Below, one piece after another: positions 25,163 through 32,524 of a DNA stretch of 47,927 nucleotides; within the stretch, counting starts at the first letter, position 1, and each line of letters begins with the position of its first letter. Source of the stretch: Clostridia bacterium (lineage in GTDB: Bacteria > Bacillota > Clostridia > Oscillospirales > CAG-272); assembly GCA_017502135.1 (NCBI GenBank), contig JAFVVP010000008.1, forward strand, positions 1-47,927, read 5' to 3'. Position numbers and translations under genes: made by a program. The notes beneath the pieces were generated by a model. It saw only the letters and a program-made list of their open reading frames with translations, was not told where the DNA came from and did not search any database.

Positions 25163-25221
25163 CCATCCGCGCGGCAAGGCGCGAACAAAAGCAAATCGGC
25201 CATTTTTTCAAGTGGATTCAT
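25037..25221 (-). pseudogene. Truncated duplicate of the DxxYVR-type gene tail, frameshifted
   Basis: The 3' part (25037-25162) duplicates the end of the gene at 26161-26469. The in-frame copy reads VNARDVKYARRETPAPVKKP with 3 base differences. It lacks the N-terminal half. Upstream, a different start (ATG 25221, with GGGGAG) opens a short frame ending at TGA 25161-25159, offset by one frame from the duplicate. So it is either a broken gene or an artefact of recombination. A functional frameshift is less likely. Confidence 0.6.
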
Positions 25222-25252
25222 TTGCACTAACTCCCCTCACTTCCTCACACAA

Positions 25253-26143
25253 TCACTTATTTTCAAAGAACCGCTTAAATACGTCCGCGCGGTACGCGCC
25301 TTTTGTGATATCAATGATCTCTCGGACGGTATATGTATCCTTGATTCCCTTTTGAGCGCGAACAAACTGCTCCGTCCCCGCCTTACACGCACCGGTGATA
25401 ACGCGGTACATTGTTTTCGCTTCGTCAAAAGTAACAACCGTGTCCGGTGTATAAGTTTTGTACTGATCTGCACCGCGATCTCTCGCTTTCTTAAACTCCA
25501 GATCACACACACCATCCTCAAACGATTCACAGTGCGCGTAATTCTCGCCATCAAAAATCACGTTCCGGCTCTTGATCTTGCCGATATAATATGTGTACTC
25601 TCCGATCTTCTTTTCACGCTTTACATGCGTAAGAATACCGTCGCAGTACAGATAATTGCCCGGCGCATAATCGCCATCCTTCAATTTTTTACACTTGCTC
25701 GTAAGGCCGCGGAGATAGAGATTCCCGCCGACCGTCGGATTGAATCCCTCCGGAATGCTCGTAAGGTTGCCGAGATAGAGACTGCCGCCGACCGTCGGAT
25801 TGAATCCCTCCGGAATGCTCGTAAGGTTGCCGAGATAGAGATCGCCGCCGACCGTCGGATTGAATCCCTCCGGAATGCTCGTAAGGTTGCTGAGATCGAG
25901 CCAACCGCCGACCGTCGGATTGAATCCCTCCGGAATGCTCGTAAGGCTGCCGAGATAGAGACTGCCGCCGACCGTCGGATTGAATCCCTCCGGAATACTC
26001 ATAAGGCTGCCGAGATAGAGACTGCCGCCGACCGTCGGATTGAATCCCTCCGGAATACTCATAAGGCTGCCGAGATAGAGACTGCCGCCAGTCTTGTTGG
26101 CTCTCTTCACTAATTCGTTCAGTTGTTTCAATGTGTATTTCAT
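25253..26143 (-). CDS. Phage leucine-rich-repeat (20-residue minisatellite) protein
   Basis: 296 aa from ATG 26143 with CAGGAGATAAGCAA upstream. An N-terminal helix KYTLKQLNELVKRANK is followed by six full 20-residue units with consensus GGSLYLGSLTSIPEGFNPTV and a seventh partial unit. The C-terminal half is unrelated: VIFDGENYAHCESFEDGV and TYTPDTVVTFDEAKTMYRV, then EIIDITKGAYRADVFKRF. It is a gut-phage-type LRR protein of unknown function; LRR surfaces usually bind proteins. No signal peptide. Confidence 0.8.
   Translation of the reverse strand: MKYTLKQLNELVKRANKTGGSLYLGSLMSIPEGFNPTVGGSLYLGSLMSIPEGFNPTVGGSLYLGSLTSIPEGFNPTVGGWLDLSNLTSIPEGFNPTVGGDLYLGNLTSIPEGFNPTVGGSLYLGNLTSIPEGFNPTVGGNLYLRGLTSKCKKLKDGDYAPGNYLYCDGILTHVKREKKIGEYTYYIGKIKSRNVIFDGENYAHCESFEDGVCDLEFKKARDRGADQYKTYTPDTVVTFDEAKTMYRVITGACKAGTEQFVRAQKGIKDTYTVREIIDITKGAYRADVFKRFFENK
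25697..26089 (-). repeat. 60-bp tandem repeat (minisatellite) inside the LRR gene
   Basis: Six full 60-bp units plus one partial, nearly identical (two copies at the 5' end are identical in sequence). Variation is concentrated at two positions (the S/M/T and YLG/DLS/YLR codons). This suggests recent expansion or homogenisation. Confidence 0.92.
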
Positions 26144-26160
26144 TTGCTTATCTCCTGTTT

Positions 26161-26286
26161 TTATATCAGTCCGATCTGCCCTTCCGGGTCGGGCAGAGTC
26201 CACCACGGTTTCTGTTTTTCCTCTGCCGGCTTTTTGACCGGCGACGGCGTCTCCCGTCTCACATACTTGACGTCGCGTGCATTCAC
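26161..26286. repeat. 126-bp direct repeat, copy B (3' end of the 26161 gene)
   Basis: The intact copy of the duplicated segment; see 25037-25162. Confidence 0.9.
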
Positions 26287-26469
26287 GATCATGCCGTGTA
26301 CGCGGTATTTCTCAGGCGTGCCCGGCTGTGAATACAGTTTCCAGTACCCTTGATCCGGATAGTAATACCCATCGTACCGTACGTACAGATCCACATCCGC
26401 ACGCCGTACGATCTTGCACCGCCCCTGTTCGGGTACGCCCTTGATTACTGTATACCGTTTTTCGTTCAT
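26161..26469 (-). CDS. Small phage protein of unknown function
   Basis: 102 aa from ATG 26469 (overlapping the stop of the membrane gene). Pattern: EKRYTVIKGVPEQGRCKIV, DLYVRYDGYYYPDQGYWKLY, HGMIVNARDVKYVRRETP, KQKPWWTLPDPEGQIGLI. Beta-rich with conserved aromatic residues. No family recognised. Its 3' end is duplicated at 25037-25162, which implies recombination of the segment carrying the LRR gene. Confidence 0.7.
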   Translation of the reverse strand: MNEKRYTVIKGVPEQGRCKIVRRADVDLYVRYDGYYYPDQGYWKLYSQPGTPEKYRVHGMIVNARDVKYVRRETPSPVKKPAEEKQKPWWTLPDPEGQIGLI

Positions 26470-26771
26470 CTTTCCGCACCCAGTATCTCTCGGATCATCT
26501 CCGGAGGAATAACGCCCTGTCTCCTCGGCGCACGTGCACGCTTGAACAGTCGTGCGATCTCCAGGGATGCACAGAGCAAAAGCACAGCGACCTGCACCAC
26601 GAAAAACCACGCCAGCGACGACTTGTCCAACGTCATCTCAACACCGGCAACCATTCCGACGAAGCACGGGAGCGCCCGAAGATCAACGACGACGCATGCC
26701 GCACAAAGCAAGCCGCCGACGGACGCCCACGTGTCTCTTGACAAATTTTTGAGTATCTGATATAATTTCAT
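26466..26771 (-). CDS. Small phage membrane protein
   Basis: 101 aa with two membrane segments: WASVGGLLCAACVVVDLRAL (about 15-34) and SLAWFFVVQVAVLLLCASLE (about 52-71). Basic C-terminus (FKRARAPRRQG). Ribosome site AAAGGT. No family recognised. A membrane-acting early phage gene could alter host envelope or exclusion. Confidence 0.7.
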   Translation of the reverse strand: MKLYQILKNLSRDTWASVGGLLCAACVVVDLRALPCFVGMVAGVEMTLDKSSLAWFFVVQVAVLLLCASLEIARLFKRARAPRRQGVIPPEMIREILGAER

Positions 26772-26825
26772 TGGGTTATTACCTTTGCGCTCTCGCGTGT
26801 TGCCATCTGCGGACCCCCGAAACTC

Positions 26826-27254
26826 TCACCATTCGTTTCGGGGAACCCCTGTGCACCGAGGGCGCTTTTTCCTTTCTTTGATTTTCGAAACGTCGTCATA
26901 ATGCGGATCCCCGTTGATCTCGATCACAATACCGCGATCAAGCAGCTCCGCTGCCATATTGTCAGCCATACGGTCAACGCCGTCCGGATCAATGTCCTTT
27001 TTATCGTACACGTCATCAGCCACACCCGAAAGGATCTCGCTGAATCCCTCCACCACGCGCTGGCATCGCTTCGATCCGAAGTTAAACAGATCCGATAGCG
27101 AAAGGCAAACCGCAAAGATCGTCCGACGGGTAAGCCGCCATTGCAAACTCTTTGCGTACTCCTCCACTTTGGAAGCGAAATATTCCCGCGCTGCCCGATC
27201 GAGCTCGCTGCGCTGTTCTGCCGTAAGATTATGAGGCCTTATTCTTGCTTTCAC
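26826..27254 (-). CDS. Uncharacterised phage protein, helical
   Basis: 142 aa from GTG 27254: the ribosome site AAGGAG lies 7 bases upstream, while an earlier in-frame TTG sits on top of that site. Sequence: PHNLTAEQRSELDRAAREYF, ASKVEEYAKSLQWRLTRRTI, DIDPDGVDRMADNMAAELLD. All-helical, basic C-terminus. Common in Firmicute phages but no function known. The start overlaps the upstream gene. Confidence 0.65.
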   Translation of the reverse strand: MKARIRPHNLTAEQRSELDRAAREYFASKVEEYAKSLQWRLTRRTIFAVCLSLSDLFNFGSKRCQRVVEGFSEILSGVADDVYDKKDIDPDGVDRMADNMAAELLDRGIVIEINGDPHYDDVSKIKERKKRPRCTGVPRNEW

Positions 27255-27822
27255 CTGAAAACTCCTTCTCCTCAAGCAGTATGTCCATCTTCCCGATCGC
27301 GCTCTTCAGACATACACCATCAGTCGTTACGTCGATGTACGCGAACTCCGGCTCGCCGATCTCGCGCACGATCTTTCCGAACGTCTCCGCGATCCTCGCG
27401 ATCCTTTCAACTACGCCGATCTTCTCCGGCATCGGGGCAGTCGCGACGACCGCCTTCTCCTTGGCCTCTATCTCTTTGGCGATCTCCTTCCCTTTCGATC
27501 TCAGATCGTGCAGTTTTGCCCAGATCGCACCCTTTGTCCGCCCCATATCACGGGCGATCTGCTCCGCCGTTAACCCGAGTTTCCTTTTCTCCAGGAGATA
27601 CTCAACCTCGTCGAGCGTCCATTCTTGTTTACTCACTGTCTTTTTCCTCTTTTCTTTTGGTTTTTGTTCCTTTTCAAGTACGCCCCACCGTTCGAGGATC
27701 TCTTGGATCACGTTCGGCGCTACGCCGTTCAGCTCAACGAGGATCTTGATCTGCGGTCTCTTGTGGAGCGCCTGACGGTAGTCCGCTACGATCTCGCCCT
27801 CCGTCATCCACATTTTACTCAC
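27229..27822 (-). CDS. Phage regulator-like protein with Myb-type helix-turn-helix
   Basis: 197 aa. The middle section (KQEWTLDEVEYLLEKRKLGL, TAEQIARDMGRTKGAIWAKL) is a Myb/SANT-like or RNA-polymerase sigma-like HTH. The N-terminus has a helical fold before it and the C-terminus is unique. GTG start overlaps the previous stop (GTGA). Typical of early-block replication regulators. Precise role unknown. Confidence 0.7.
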   Translation of the reverse strand: MSKMWMTEGEIVADYRQALHKRPQIKILVELNGVAPNVIQEILERWGVLEKEQKPKEKRKKTVSKQEWTLDEVEYLLEKRKLGLTAEQIARDMGRTKGAIWAKLHDLRSKGKEIAKEIEAKEKAVVATAPMPEKIGVVERIARIAETFGKIVREIGEPEFAYIDVTTDGVCLKSAIGKMDILLEEKEFSGESKNKAS

Positions 27823-28037
27823 GCCTGTCCCGATGTGACCGGGATTATTTCAACGTAGTCCTTGCCCTTAAGCTCGCTCAACTCGTCAGGGTGCTGCCGA
27901 AAGTATTCGCTCATAACTTTGCTGAGCCGCTCGCCCGCCTTCTCTGCATAATCGTCCGGCAAACGGTCCACTTGTACGCCGTTTAAAAAGAATCGGTATG
28001 TAATCGGTTGATTCCGTCTTCCCGCCACATCTTTCAC
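27819..28037 (-). CDS. Small phage protein, unknown function
   Basis: 72 aa, ATG with AAAGGGGTGAAAG upstream. FLNGVQVDRLPDDYAEKAGE, RLSKVMSEYFRQHPDELSEL. It is the first or second gene of the early operon after Cro. A small helical protein; the pattern is similar to unnamed phage proteins widespread in Firmicute prophages. No function claimed. Confidence 0.65.
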   Translation of the reverse strand: MKDVAGRRNQPITYRFFLNGVQVDRLPDDYAEKAGERLSKVMSEYFRQHPDELSELKGKDYVEIIPVTSGQA

Positions 28038-28092
28038 CCCTTTCTTTTAGTAAATTCTGTATTTGCGTTTTTTGTGCACGTCCCTCTCCCGC

Positions 28093-28299
28093 TCAGGCGG
28101 GAGTTTCTTTTTGTTCGGACGGCGCCCGCAAAAGCTCATCCACCGTGCACCCGAGCACGTCCGCCAATTTCGGCAGCAGATCTGCGCGGGGCAAACTCGT
28201 ACCCGTTTCCCACATCGCAACAGTTGATCTCTTCACGCCCATGATGTCGCCAAGCTGTTGCTGTGTCAAGTTTTTTGATCTTCTTTTTGATGCAATCAC
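28093..28299 (-). CDS. Cro-like XRE repressor
   Basis: 68 aa, a single HTH: SKRRSKNLTQQQLGDIMGVK, RSTVAMWETGTSLPRADLLP. It is the first gene of the leftward early operon, diverging from the CI-type gene. The promoter and operators lie at 28,317-28,416. Partial operator half-site TGTCAAG-TTT-TTTGATC overlaps its start (28264-28280). It blocks repressor maintenance transcription, as Cro does, by inference. Confidence 0.88.
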   Translation of the reverse strand: MIASKRRSKNLTQQQLGDIMGVKRSTVAMWETGTSLPRADLLPKLADVLGCTVDELLRAPSEQKETPA

Positions 28300-28316
28300 G
28301 CTTTCTCTCTCCTTGT

Positions 28317-28333
28317 TGTCAAGTTTCTTGACA
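28317..28333. promoter_or_regulatory. Operator O1
   Basis: TGTCAAG TTT CTTGACA, a perfect 7-3-7 palindrome. It overlaps the expected start of the leftward early transcript. Confidence 0.85.
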
Positions 28334-28335
28334 CC

Positions 28336-28364
28336 ATTATACCCCTCACCTCCTATCTTGTCAA
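28336..28364 (-). promoter_or_regulatory. Leftward early promoter (lytic), consensus sigma-A type
   Basis: Minus strand: -35 TTGACA (28364-28359), 17-base spacer, -10 TATAAT (28341-28336). Both boxes are exact consensus. O2 covers the -35 box and O1 the start site, so repressor binding should shut it off. Confidence 0.88.
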
Positions 28365-28375
28365 GTATCTTGACG
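28359..28375. promoter_or_regulatory. Operator O2
   Basis: TGTCAAG TAT CTTGACG. It overlaps the -35 box of the leftward promoter. Its centre is 42 bp from O1. Confidence 0.85.
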
Positions 28376-28394
28376 AAAATATTTTCAATTTCTA

Positions 28395-28423
28395 TTGAAT
28401 GTCAATTTAATTGACGATATAAT
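28395..28423 (+). promoter_or_regulatory. Repressor promoter (rightward), operator in spacer
   Basis: -35 TTGAAT (28395-28400), 17-base spacer, -10 TATAAT (28418-28423). Operator O3 fills the whole spacer, so the repressor probably limits its own synthesis. Confidence 0.8.
28400..28416. promoter_or_regulatory. Operator O3
   Basis: TGTCAAT TTA ATTGACG, palindromic with 6-7 bp arms. Its centre is 41 bp from O2. It lies between the -35 and -10 of the repressor promoter. Confidence 0.82.
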
Positions 28424-28453
28424 ATTGTTAAAGATGAAAATGGAGTTGAAAAT

Positions 28454-29053
28454 ATGATTCGGTTAAAAGTTGCTCGTCAAAGAGCGAATCTCAATCAATC
28501 TGAACTCGCCAAAACAGTCGGCGTCAGTCGTTCAACTATTGCTATGTGGGAATCCGGCGCCAGCCAGCCTGACATAGAGATGATCCTTCAGCTGAGCCAC
28601 GTGCTCGATATTTCGGTCGGTGAGCTTCTTGGCGAAGAAACCGACTCACCCCTTCCCGACCCCACGTGGATCAACGTGCTCGGCCGCGTTGCCGCCGGCA
28701 TCCCGATCGAAGCGATCGAGGAAGTGATCGACCGCGAACAGATCTCCGAAGCGATGGCGCGCAACGGCACGTATATCGGTTTACAGATCCACGGTTCCTC
28801 TATGGAGCCGCGGATGCGCGAGGGCGACATTGTGATCGTCCGCCTGCAGGATGACTGCGACTCCGGCGACACCGTGATCGCCATGGTGAACGGCGACGAA
28901 GCCACTTGTAAGATCTTACAAAAAACGAGAGAAGGTATTTCCCTTCTCTCTACGAATCCCGCCTATAGCCCTATGTTCTTCTCCAACCACGATATCGAGA
29001 CGCTCCCCGTCCGTATCATCGGCAAGGTGGTCGAACTCCGGGCGAAATTTTGA
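28454..29053 (+). CDS. Phage CI/LexA-type repressor with S24 autopeptidase
   Basis: 199 aa. N-terminal XRE HTH (residues about 1-60). Linker then the S24 domain: cleavage-type bond A81-G82 in GRVAAGIP, catalytic Ser116 in GSSMEPRMREGDIVIV and Lys153 in ATCKIL. This is the lysogeny maintenance repressor, removed by RecA-stimulated self-cleavage. Good ribosome site (GGAG, 8 bases). It binds the operators at its 5' side by inference. Confidence 0.93.
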   Translation: MIRLKVARQRANLNQSELAKTVGVSRSTIAMWESGASQPDIEMILQLSHVLDISVGELLGEETDSPLPDPTWINVLGRVAAGIPIEAIEEVIDREQISEAMARNGTYIGLQIHGSSMEPRMREGDIVIVRLQDDCDSGDTVIAMVNGDEATCKILQKTREGISLLSTNPAYSPMFFSNHDIETLPVRIIGKVVELRAKF

Positions 29054-29061
29054 GGGTGTCT

Positions 29062-30099
29062 ATGCTTCAACTGATATTAATAACTATCATTGGCGTGTGG
29101 ATTTGCAATAAGATAGTAAATCGCAGCGAGCGACATTCTTCTCGCAAATCTTATAATAAGTCAAGGCCAATATCTGTTTCAAAGCCGCGCGATGAGGATC
29201 TGAATAGAGGAAGAGGCAACAACTCGGAATCATACAATTACGACTATTATGTCGGAAAGCGCGAAAAATACAAGCATTGCCCCGATTGCTTTCTGAAAAA
29301 CCCTGTTGATCGTTGGTACTGTCTGGAATGTGGACATGGTTTCGGGGAAGAAGAACCGCTGATAACTTCCCACGAACATCCCTTTTCCTACAACTACTGG
29401 CTTTCGCCTAAATTCCGAACACAGCATCAACGCACCAGATTTAGGCGAGCTTCTCAAATTCAACTCAAATCCCACTCTTCCGATTATACTTACACGACAG
29501 TTTTCTCGTCCGATTTCTCTACTGTTTACGAAGTAACCCCGGAATCGTGCACATGCCAGGACTTTTTCAAGCGCGGACTACCGTGCAAGCATATGTATGC
29601 AGTAATGATCCAGGCAGGTGTAATATCCTCCATCTCCGCTCTATACAATCTGCCGAGCGATATTTCTTTCTGCATCGATAATCTGCAGCGTATTTCGAAG
29701 GACGCCGCCCGCGAGTTCGCCTTATATCTTCGCTATAAACGATTTTCTTCTAATCGAGTGATCGTTGACCGTTCAAATGATGTTTTTAAGCATCTCCCTA
29801 CCATCGCTTCTCTTTCGCTTATAGCGATAGACAACTCTATCTCCGATGAATTGATCGCATACGTTGAAAAAACATACACCGCCGATGACTTTCGGGAGTT
29901 ATGTTCCGCCGTCGTGCCCGAACTGAAACTCCCTAAACTGAAAAAACGCGATTTGATAGCCTTTGCACTTTTGCAAAAAGTTGAATTATCGGAATATTTT
30001 TCGAATCTGTTTCGCCTTGTTTGCATTCCGGAAAACATCTTTACCCGCCGTAAGGAAATTTTCGATTACTATTTCGAAGAGTACCCGGATGCCGCATGA
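29062..30099 (+). CDS. Membrane-anchored zinc-ribbon and SWIM-domain protein
   Basis: 345 aa. Start ATG 29062: GAGGGTGTCT upstream; an earlier TTG overlaps the repressor stop. Segment MLQLILITIIGVWICNKIV is one membrane helix (1-20), then a Cys pair zinc ribbon (HCPDCFLK; RWYCLECGHG), then a SWIM zinc finger: CTCQDFFKRGLPCKHMYAV. A large helical C-terminus follows. SWIM fingers bind nucleic acid or protein. It lies between repressor and integrase, so it is probably expressed in the lysogen and might exclude superinfecting phage (inference). Confidence 0.72.
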   Translation: MLQLILITIIGVWICNKIVNRSERHSSRKSYNKSRPISVSKPRDEDLNRGRGNNSESYNYDYYVGKREKYKHCPDCFLKNPVDRWYCLECGHGFGEEEPLITSHEHPFSYNYWLSPKFRTQHQRTRFRRASQIQLKSHSSDYTYTTVFSSDFSTVYEVTPESCTCQDFFKRGLPCKHMYAVMIQAGVISSISALYNLPSDISFCIDNLQRISKDAAREFALYLRYKRFSSNRVIVDRSNDVFKHLPTIASLSLIAIDNSISDELIAYVEKTYTADDFRELCSAVVPELKLPKLKKRDLIAFALLQKVELSEYFSNLFRLVCIPENIFTRRKEIFDYYFEEYPDAA

Positions 30100-30150
30100 C
30101 CGTTTTAGAAAATTGCATTTCCCACTGACTACATATTAACGGAGTAACCC

Positions 30151-31032
30151 ATGATAAAATATTGCCCCCGCTGCGGAGAGCAGCTGGAGTCCGGATCCGC
30201 GTTTTGCGTAGAATGCGGAGAGTCCATTCCCGCCGAACCGATGCTCGAATGCCCGATCTGCGGAGAGATGAACAAGCCCAAAGCGCGCTTCTGCAAAAAA
30301 TGCGGAGATAAGATCGTTCACCCGTCCGATATGGTGATCTGCCCTGAATGCGGCGAGGTAAGTTATGAAACCGCCGACTTCTGCATGCACTGCGGCGAAG
30401 AGTTTTACCGCGATGAATTCGGTGAAGATCCGTGCACCTACTATGATCGCCGTGAAAAATTGCAATACGTTGAACCTTCGTTTCGCTCTTCTCTGCGTAA
30501 GTTTGTGCTTGGGAATGAGGCTGCCCCGCAGCTCCCTTCTACCGCCCTGGTCAAGCCTAAAAAGAAGATGTCCGGGTGGAGTAAACTTGCTGTCGTCTGC
30601 CTCGTTCTGATTGTCCTTTATGCGATTGGAAGCAACTCAAATTCCGATCCTGTTCCGGAACTTTCTCCGTCTGCGCAGACCATGTCGGCATCAGAATACA
30701 AATCAAGCTGCCAAACATTTGCGTACGACGATATTGCCCGCAATCCGAGCCAATATGTGGGAAAAAAGGCTGTTTTCAGAGGAAAGGTCATTCAAGTATT
30801 GGAAAACGGAAACACAGTCGTTCTGCGCGTCGATGTAACCGAAGGCACGTATTTGTGGAGCGACACCGTATATGTTAATTATCGCCGCAAATCGGATAAT
30901 GAAAGCAGAATCCTCGAGGATGATATTATCACAATGTACGGTGAACTGGCAGGTATAAAAGAATACACTTCAGCATTGGGCATATCCATATCCATACCGT
31001 CCCTTACTGCTGTGTATATTGAAATTAATTAG
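30151..31032 (+). CDS. Double zinc-ribbon membrane protein with OB-fold-like domain
   Basis: 293 aa. Three CxxC-type zinc knuckle pairs in the first 90 residues: CPRCGEQLESGSAFCVECGE, CPICGEM and CKKCGDK, CPECGEV and CMHCGEE. One membrane helix (WSKLAVVCLVLIVLYAIGS) near residue 150. Then an outer domain, YDDIARNPSQYVGKKAVFRG, VIQVLENGNTVVLRVDVTEG, an OB-like (nucleic-acid-binding) pattern. Located in the moron position beside the integrase. A possible superinfection or signalling protein; not named. Confidence 0.75.
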   Translation: MIKYCPRCGEQLESGSAFCVECGESIPAEPMLECPICGEMNKPKARFCKKCGDKIVHPSDMVICPECGEVSYETADFCMHCGEEFYRDEFGEDPCTYYDRREKLQYVEPSFRSSLRKFVLGNEAAPQLPSTALVKPKKKMSGWSKLAVVCLVLIVLYAIGSNSNSDPVPELSPSAQTMSASEYKSSCQTFAYDDIARNPSQYVGKKAVFRGKVIQVLENGNTVVLRVDVTEGTYLWSDTVYVNYRRKSDNESRILEDDIITMYGELAGIKEYTSALGISISIPSLTAVYIEIN

Positions 31033-31050
31033 TTCCGAACAGAGGTGTAT

Positions 31051-32499
31051 ATGATCTCTCCCGACAAAACCGCCGCCGCGTATATCCGCGTTTCGGATGA
31101 ACGGCAGGACGAATACTCCCCGGACAGCCAGCTGAAACGAATCCGCGAATATTGCAAGGAAAACGGCTACGAGCTGCCGCAGGAATACATATTCTATGAC
31201 GACGGCATCAGCGGCAAGTCCGTGAAACGCCGCGACCAATTCCGCGAGCTCATCGCGCTCGCAAAGGATAAGGATCACCCGATCGACGCGATCCTCGTGT
31301 GGAAGTTCTCCCGTTTCGCCCGCAATCAGGAAGAGAGCATCGTCTATAAATCCCTGCTTCAAAAGATCGGCGTAACGGTTGTCTCCATCTCCGAGCCGCT
31401 CCCGGACGGGCCGTTCGGCTCTCTCGTAGAGCGCATCATTGAATGGATGGACGAATACTACCTCATTCGTCTGTCCGGCGAGGTAAAGCGCGGCATGCTT
31501 GAAAAAGCTTCCCGCGGTCAACCTGTGTGCGCGCCCGCGTTCGGCTACGATCTGAAAGACGATATGTATACTCCGAACGATCAAGCGCCGATCGTGCGCG
31601 ATGTGTTTGAATCCTTTGTATCCGGGGAAGGAATACGAAAAATCGCTCGCCGTCTCGGTGATGCGGGTGTGCGCACCAGGTTCGGCAATCTTCCCGATAA
31701 TCGCTGGGTTGAGTATATGCTCAATAACCCGACCTATATCGGAAAGATCCGCTGGTCAACAGACGGACGCACGGCATCCGCGCGGCGGTATGACGATCCG
31801 AATATTGTGATCTTCGACGGAAAGCACGAGCCGATCGTCTCCAAGGAACTCTGGGATTCCGCCCAAGCACTCCTCACCGAGCGGAAAACGAAATACGCAA
31901 AATATGCGCGGAAAGAACAGGCGCCATCCTCGTTCCCTCTCCGCAGTCTGTTCCGATGCAGCGCCTGCGGCGCCACTCTCATTCAGTCGACCGCTAAGAA
32001 TCCCGGACTGCAGTGTCATAACTATTCACGCGGTATATGCGACACATCCCACAGCATCACACAGAAAAAAGCAGAGGCCGCCCTCGCTGAAGCGCTGGAG
32101 GATTCTCTCCGCACCCTCTCTTTCTACGTAACGCCGACCGCCGAAATTGTCTCCTCACCCGGCAACGTGGAAATTGAAAGAAATATCGCGGCCGAGAAGC
32201 GGCGGCTTCAGCGCGCCAAGGATGCCTACCAAAACGGCGTTGATACGCTCGAGGAATACGCCGAAAATAAAAAAAGGATCACGCAGCGTATACGTGATCT
32301 CGAATCTCAACTGAACCCAGAGCCTCCTGCCCCGGTATCTCTTGAAAAATATGTTGCTCGTGTCAAAAACGCGCTCAAACTCCTCAAGGATCCCTCCGTA
32401 AAGCCGGACGCAAAAAACAAAGCACTTCTTGAAATATTGGAAAAGGTGATCTTCCGCGCAAACACCCGCACGATCGACCTTTATTTTCGCCCCTTATGA
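31051..32499 (+). CDS. Large serine recombinase (phage integrase)
   Basis: 482 aa from ATG 31051 (AGAGG upstream). Resolvase domain AAYIRVSDERQDEYSP with catalytic Ser15, then DGISGKSVKRRDQF and VWKFSRFARNQEES. The recombinase domain has FGYDL and GIRKIARRLGDAGVRT. A zinc-ribbon FRCSACGATLI and a coiled coil (AEKRRLQRAKDAYQNG) follow. Such integrases act on attP/attB without other factors to integrate; excision needs a directionality factor, not identified here. Its 3' end is about 13 bp from the cotJC junction, consistent with an adjacent attachment site. Confidence 0.94.
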   Translation: MISPDKTAAAYIRVSDERQDEYSPDSQLKRIREYCKENGYELPQEYIFYDDGISGKSVKRRDQFRELIALAKDKDHPIDAILVWKFSRFARNQEESIVYKSLLQKIGVTVVSISEPLPDGPFGSLVERIIEWMDEYYLIRLSGEVKRGMLEKASRGQPVCAPAFGYDLKDDMYTPNDQAPIVRDVFESFVSGEGIRKIARRLGDAGVRTRFGNLPDNRWVEYMLNNPTYIGKIRWSTDGRTASARRYDDPNIVIFDGKHEPIVSKELWDSAQALLTERKTKYAKYARKEQAPSSFPLRSLFRCSACGATLIQSTAKNPGLQCHNYSRGICDTSHSITQKKAEAALAEALEDSLRTLSFYVTPTAEIVSSPGNVEIERNIAAEKRRLQRAKDAYQNGVDTLEEYAENKKRITQRIRDLESQLNPEPPAPVSLEKYVARVKNALKLLKDPSVKPDAKNKALLEILEKVIFRANTRTIDLYFRPL

Positions 32500-32524
32500 C
32501 TATCAGCAAAAGCCATCGGGACCG
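32500..32524. other. Right attachment junction (attR/attL) inside cotJC
   Basis: Coding sequence of cotJC ends at its codon 34 (32514-32512), and phage DNA begins between there and the integrase stop (32499). Sequence GGTCCCGATGG in cotJC is the last coherent cotJC stretch. The exact crossover cannot be fixed without the other end. See finding. Confidence 0.7.

Noticed and set aside
25697-26089. CRISPR array
   Set aside because: Units are tandem 60-bp coding repeats without unique spacers, and no cas genes are present.
24920-26113. Plus-strand frame with repeated AEIE-DRRIESLRN-type units
   Set aside because: The repetition is the reverse complement of the LRR minisatellite; no ribosome site, opposite to real genes.
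22243-26143. Diversity-generating retroelement behind the repeat gene
   Set aside because: No reverse transcriptase or template/variable repeat pair found.
1-32499. Stand-alone contractile injection system or tailocin
   Set aside because: Terminase, portal, capsid, repressor and integrase are all present, so it is a phage genome.
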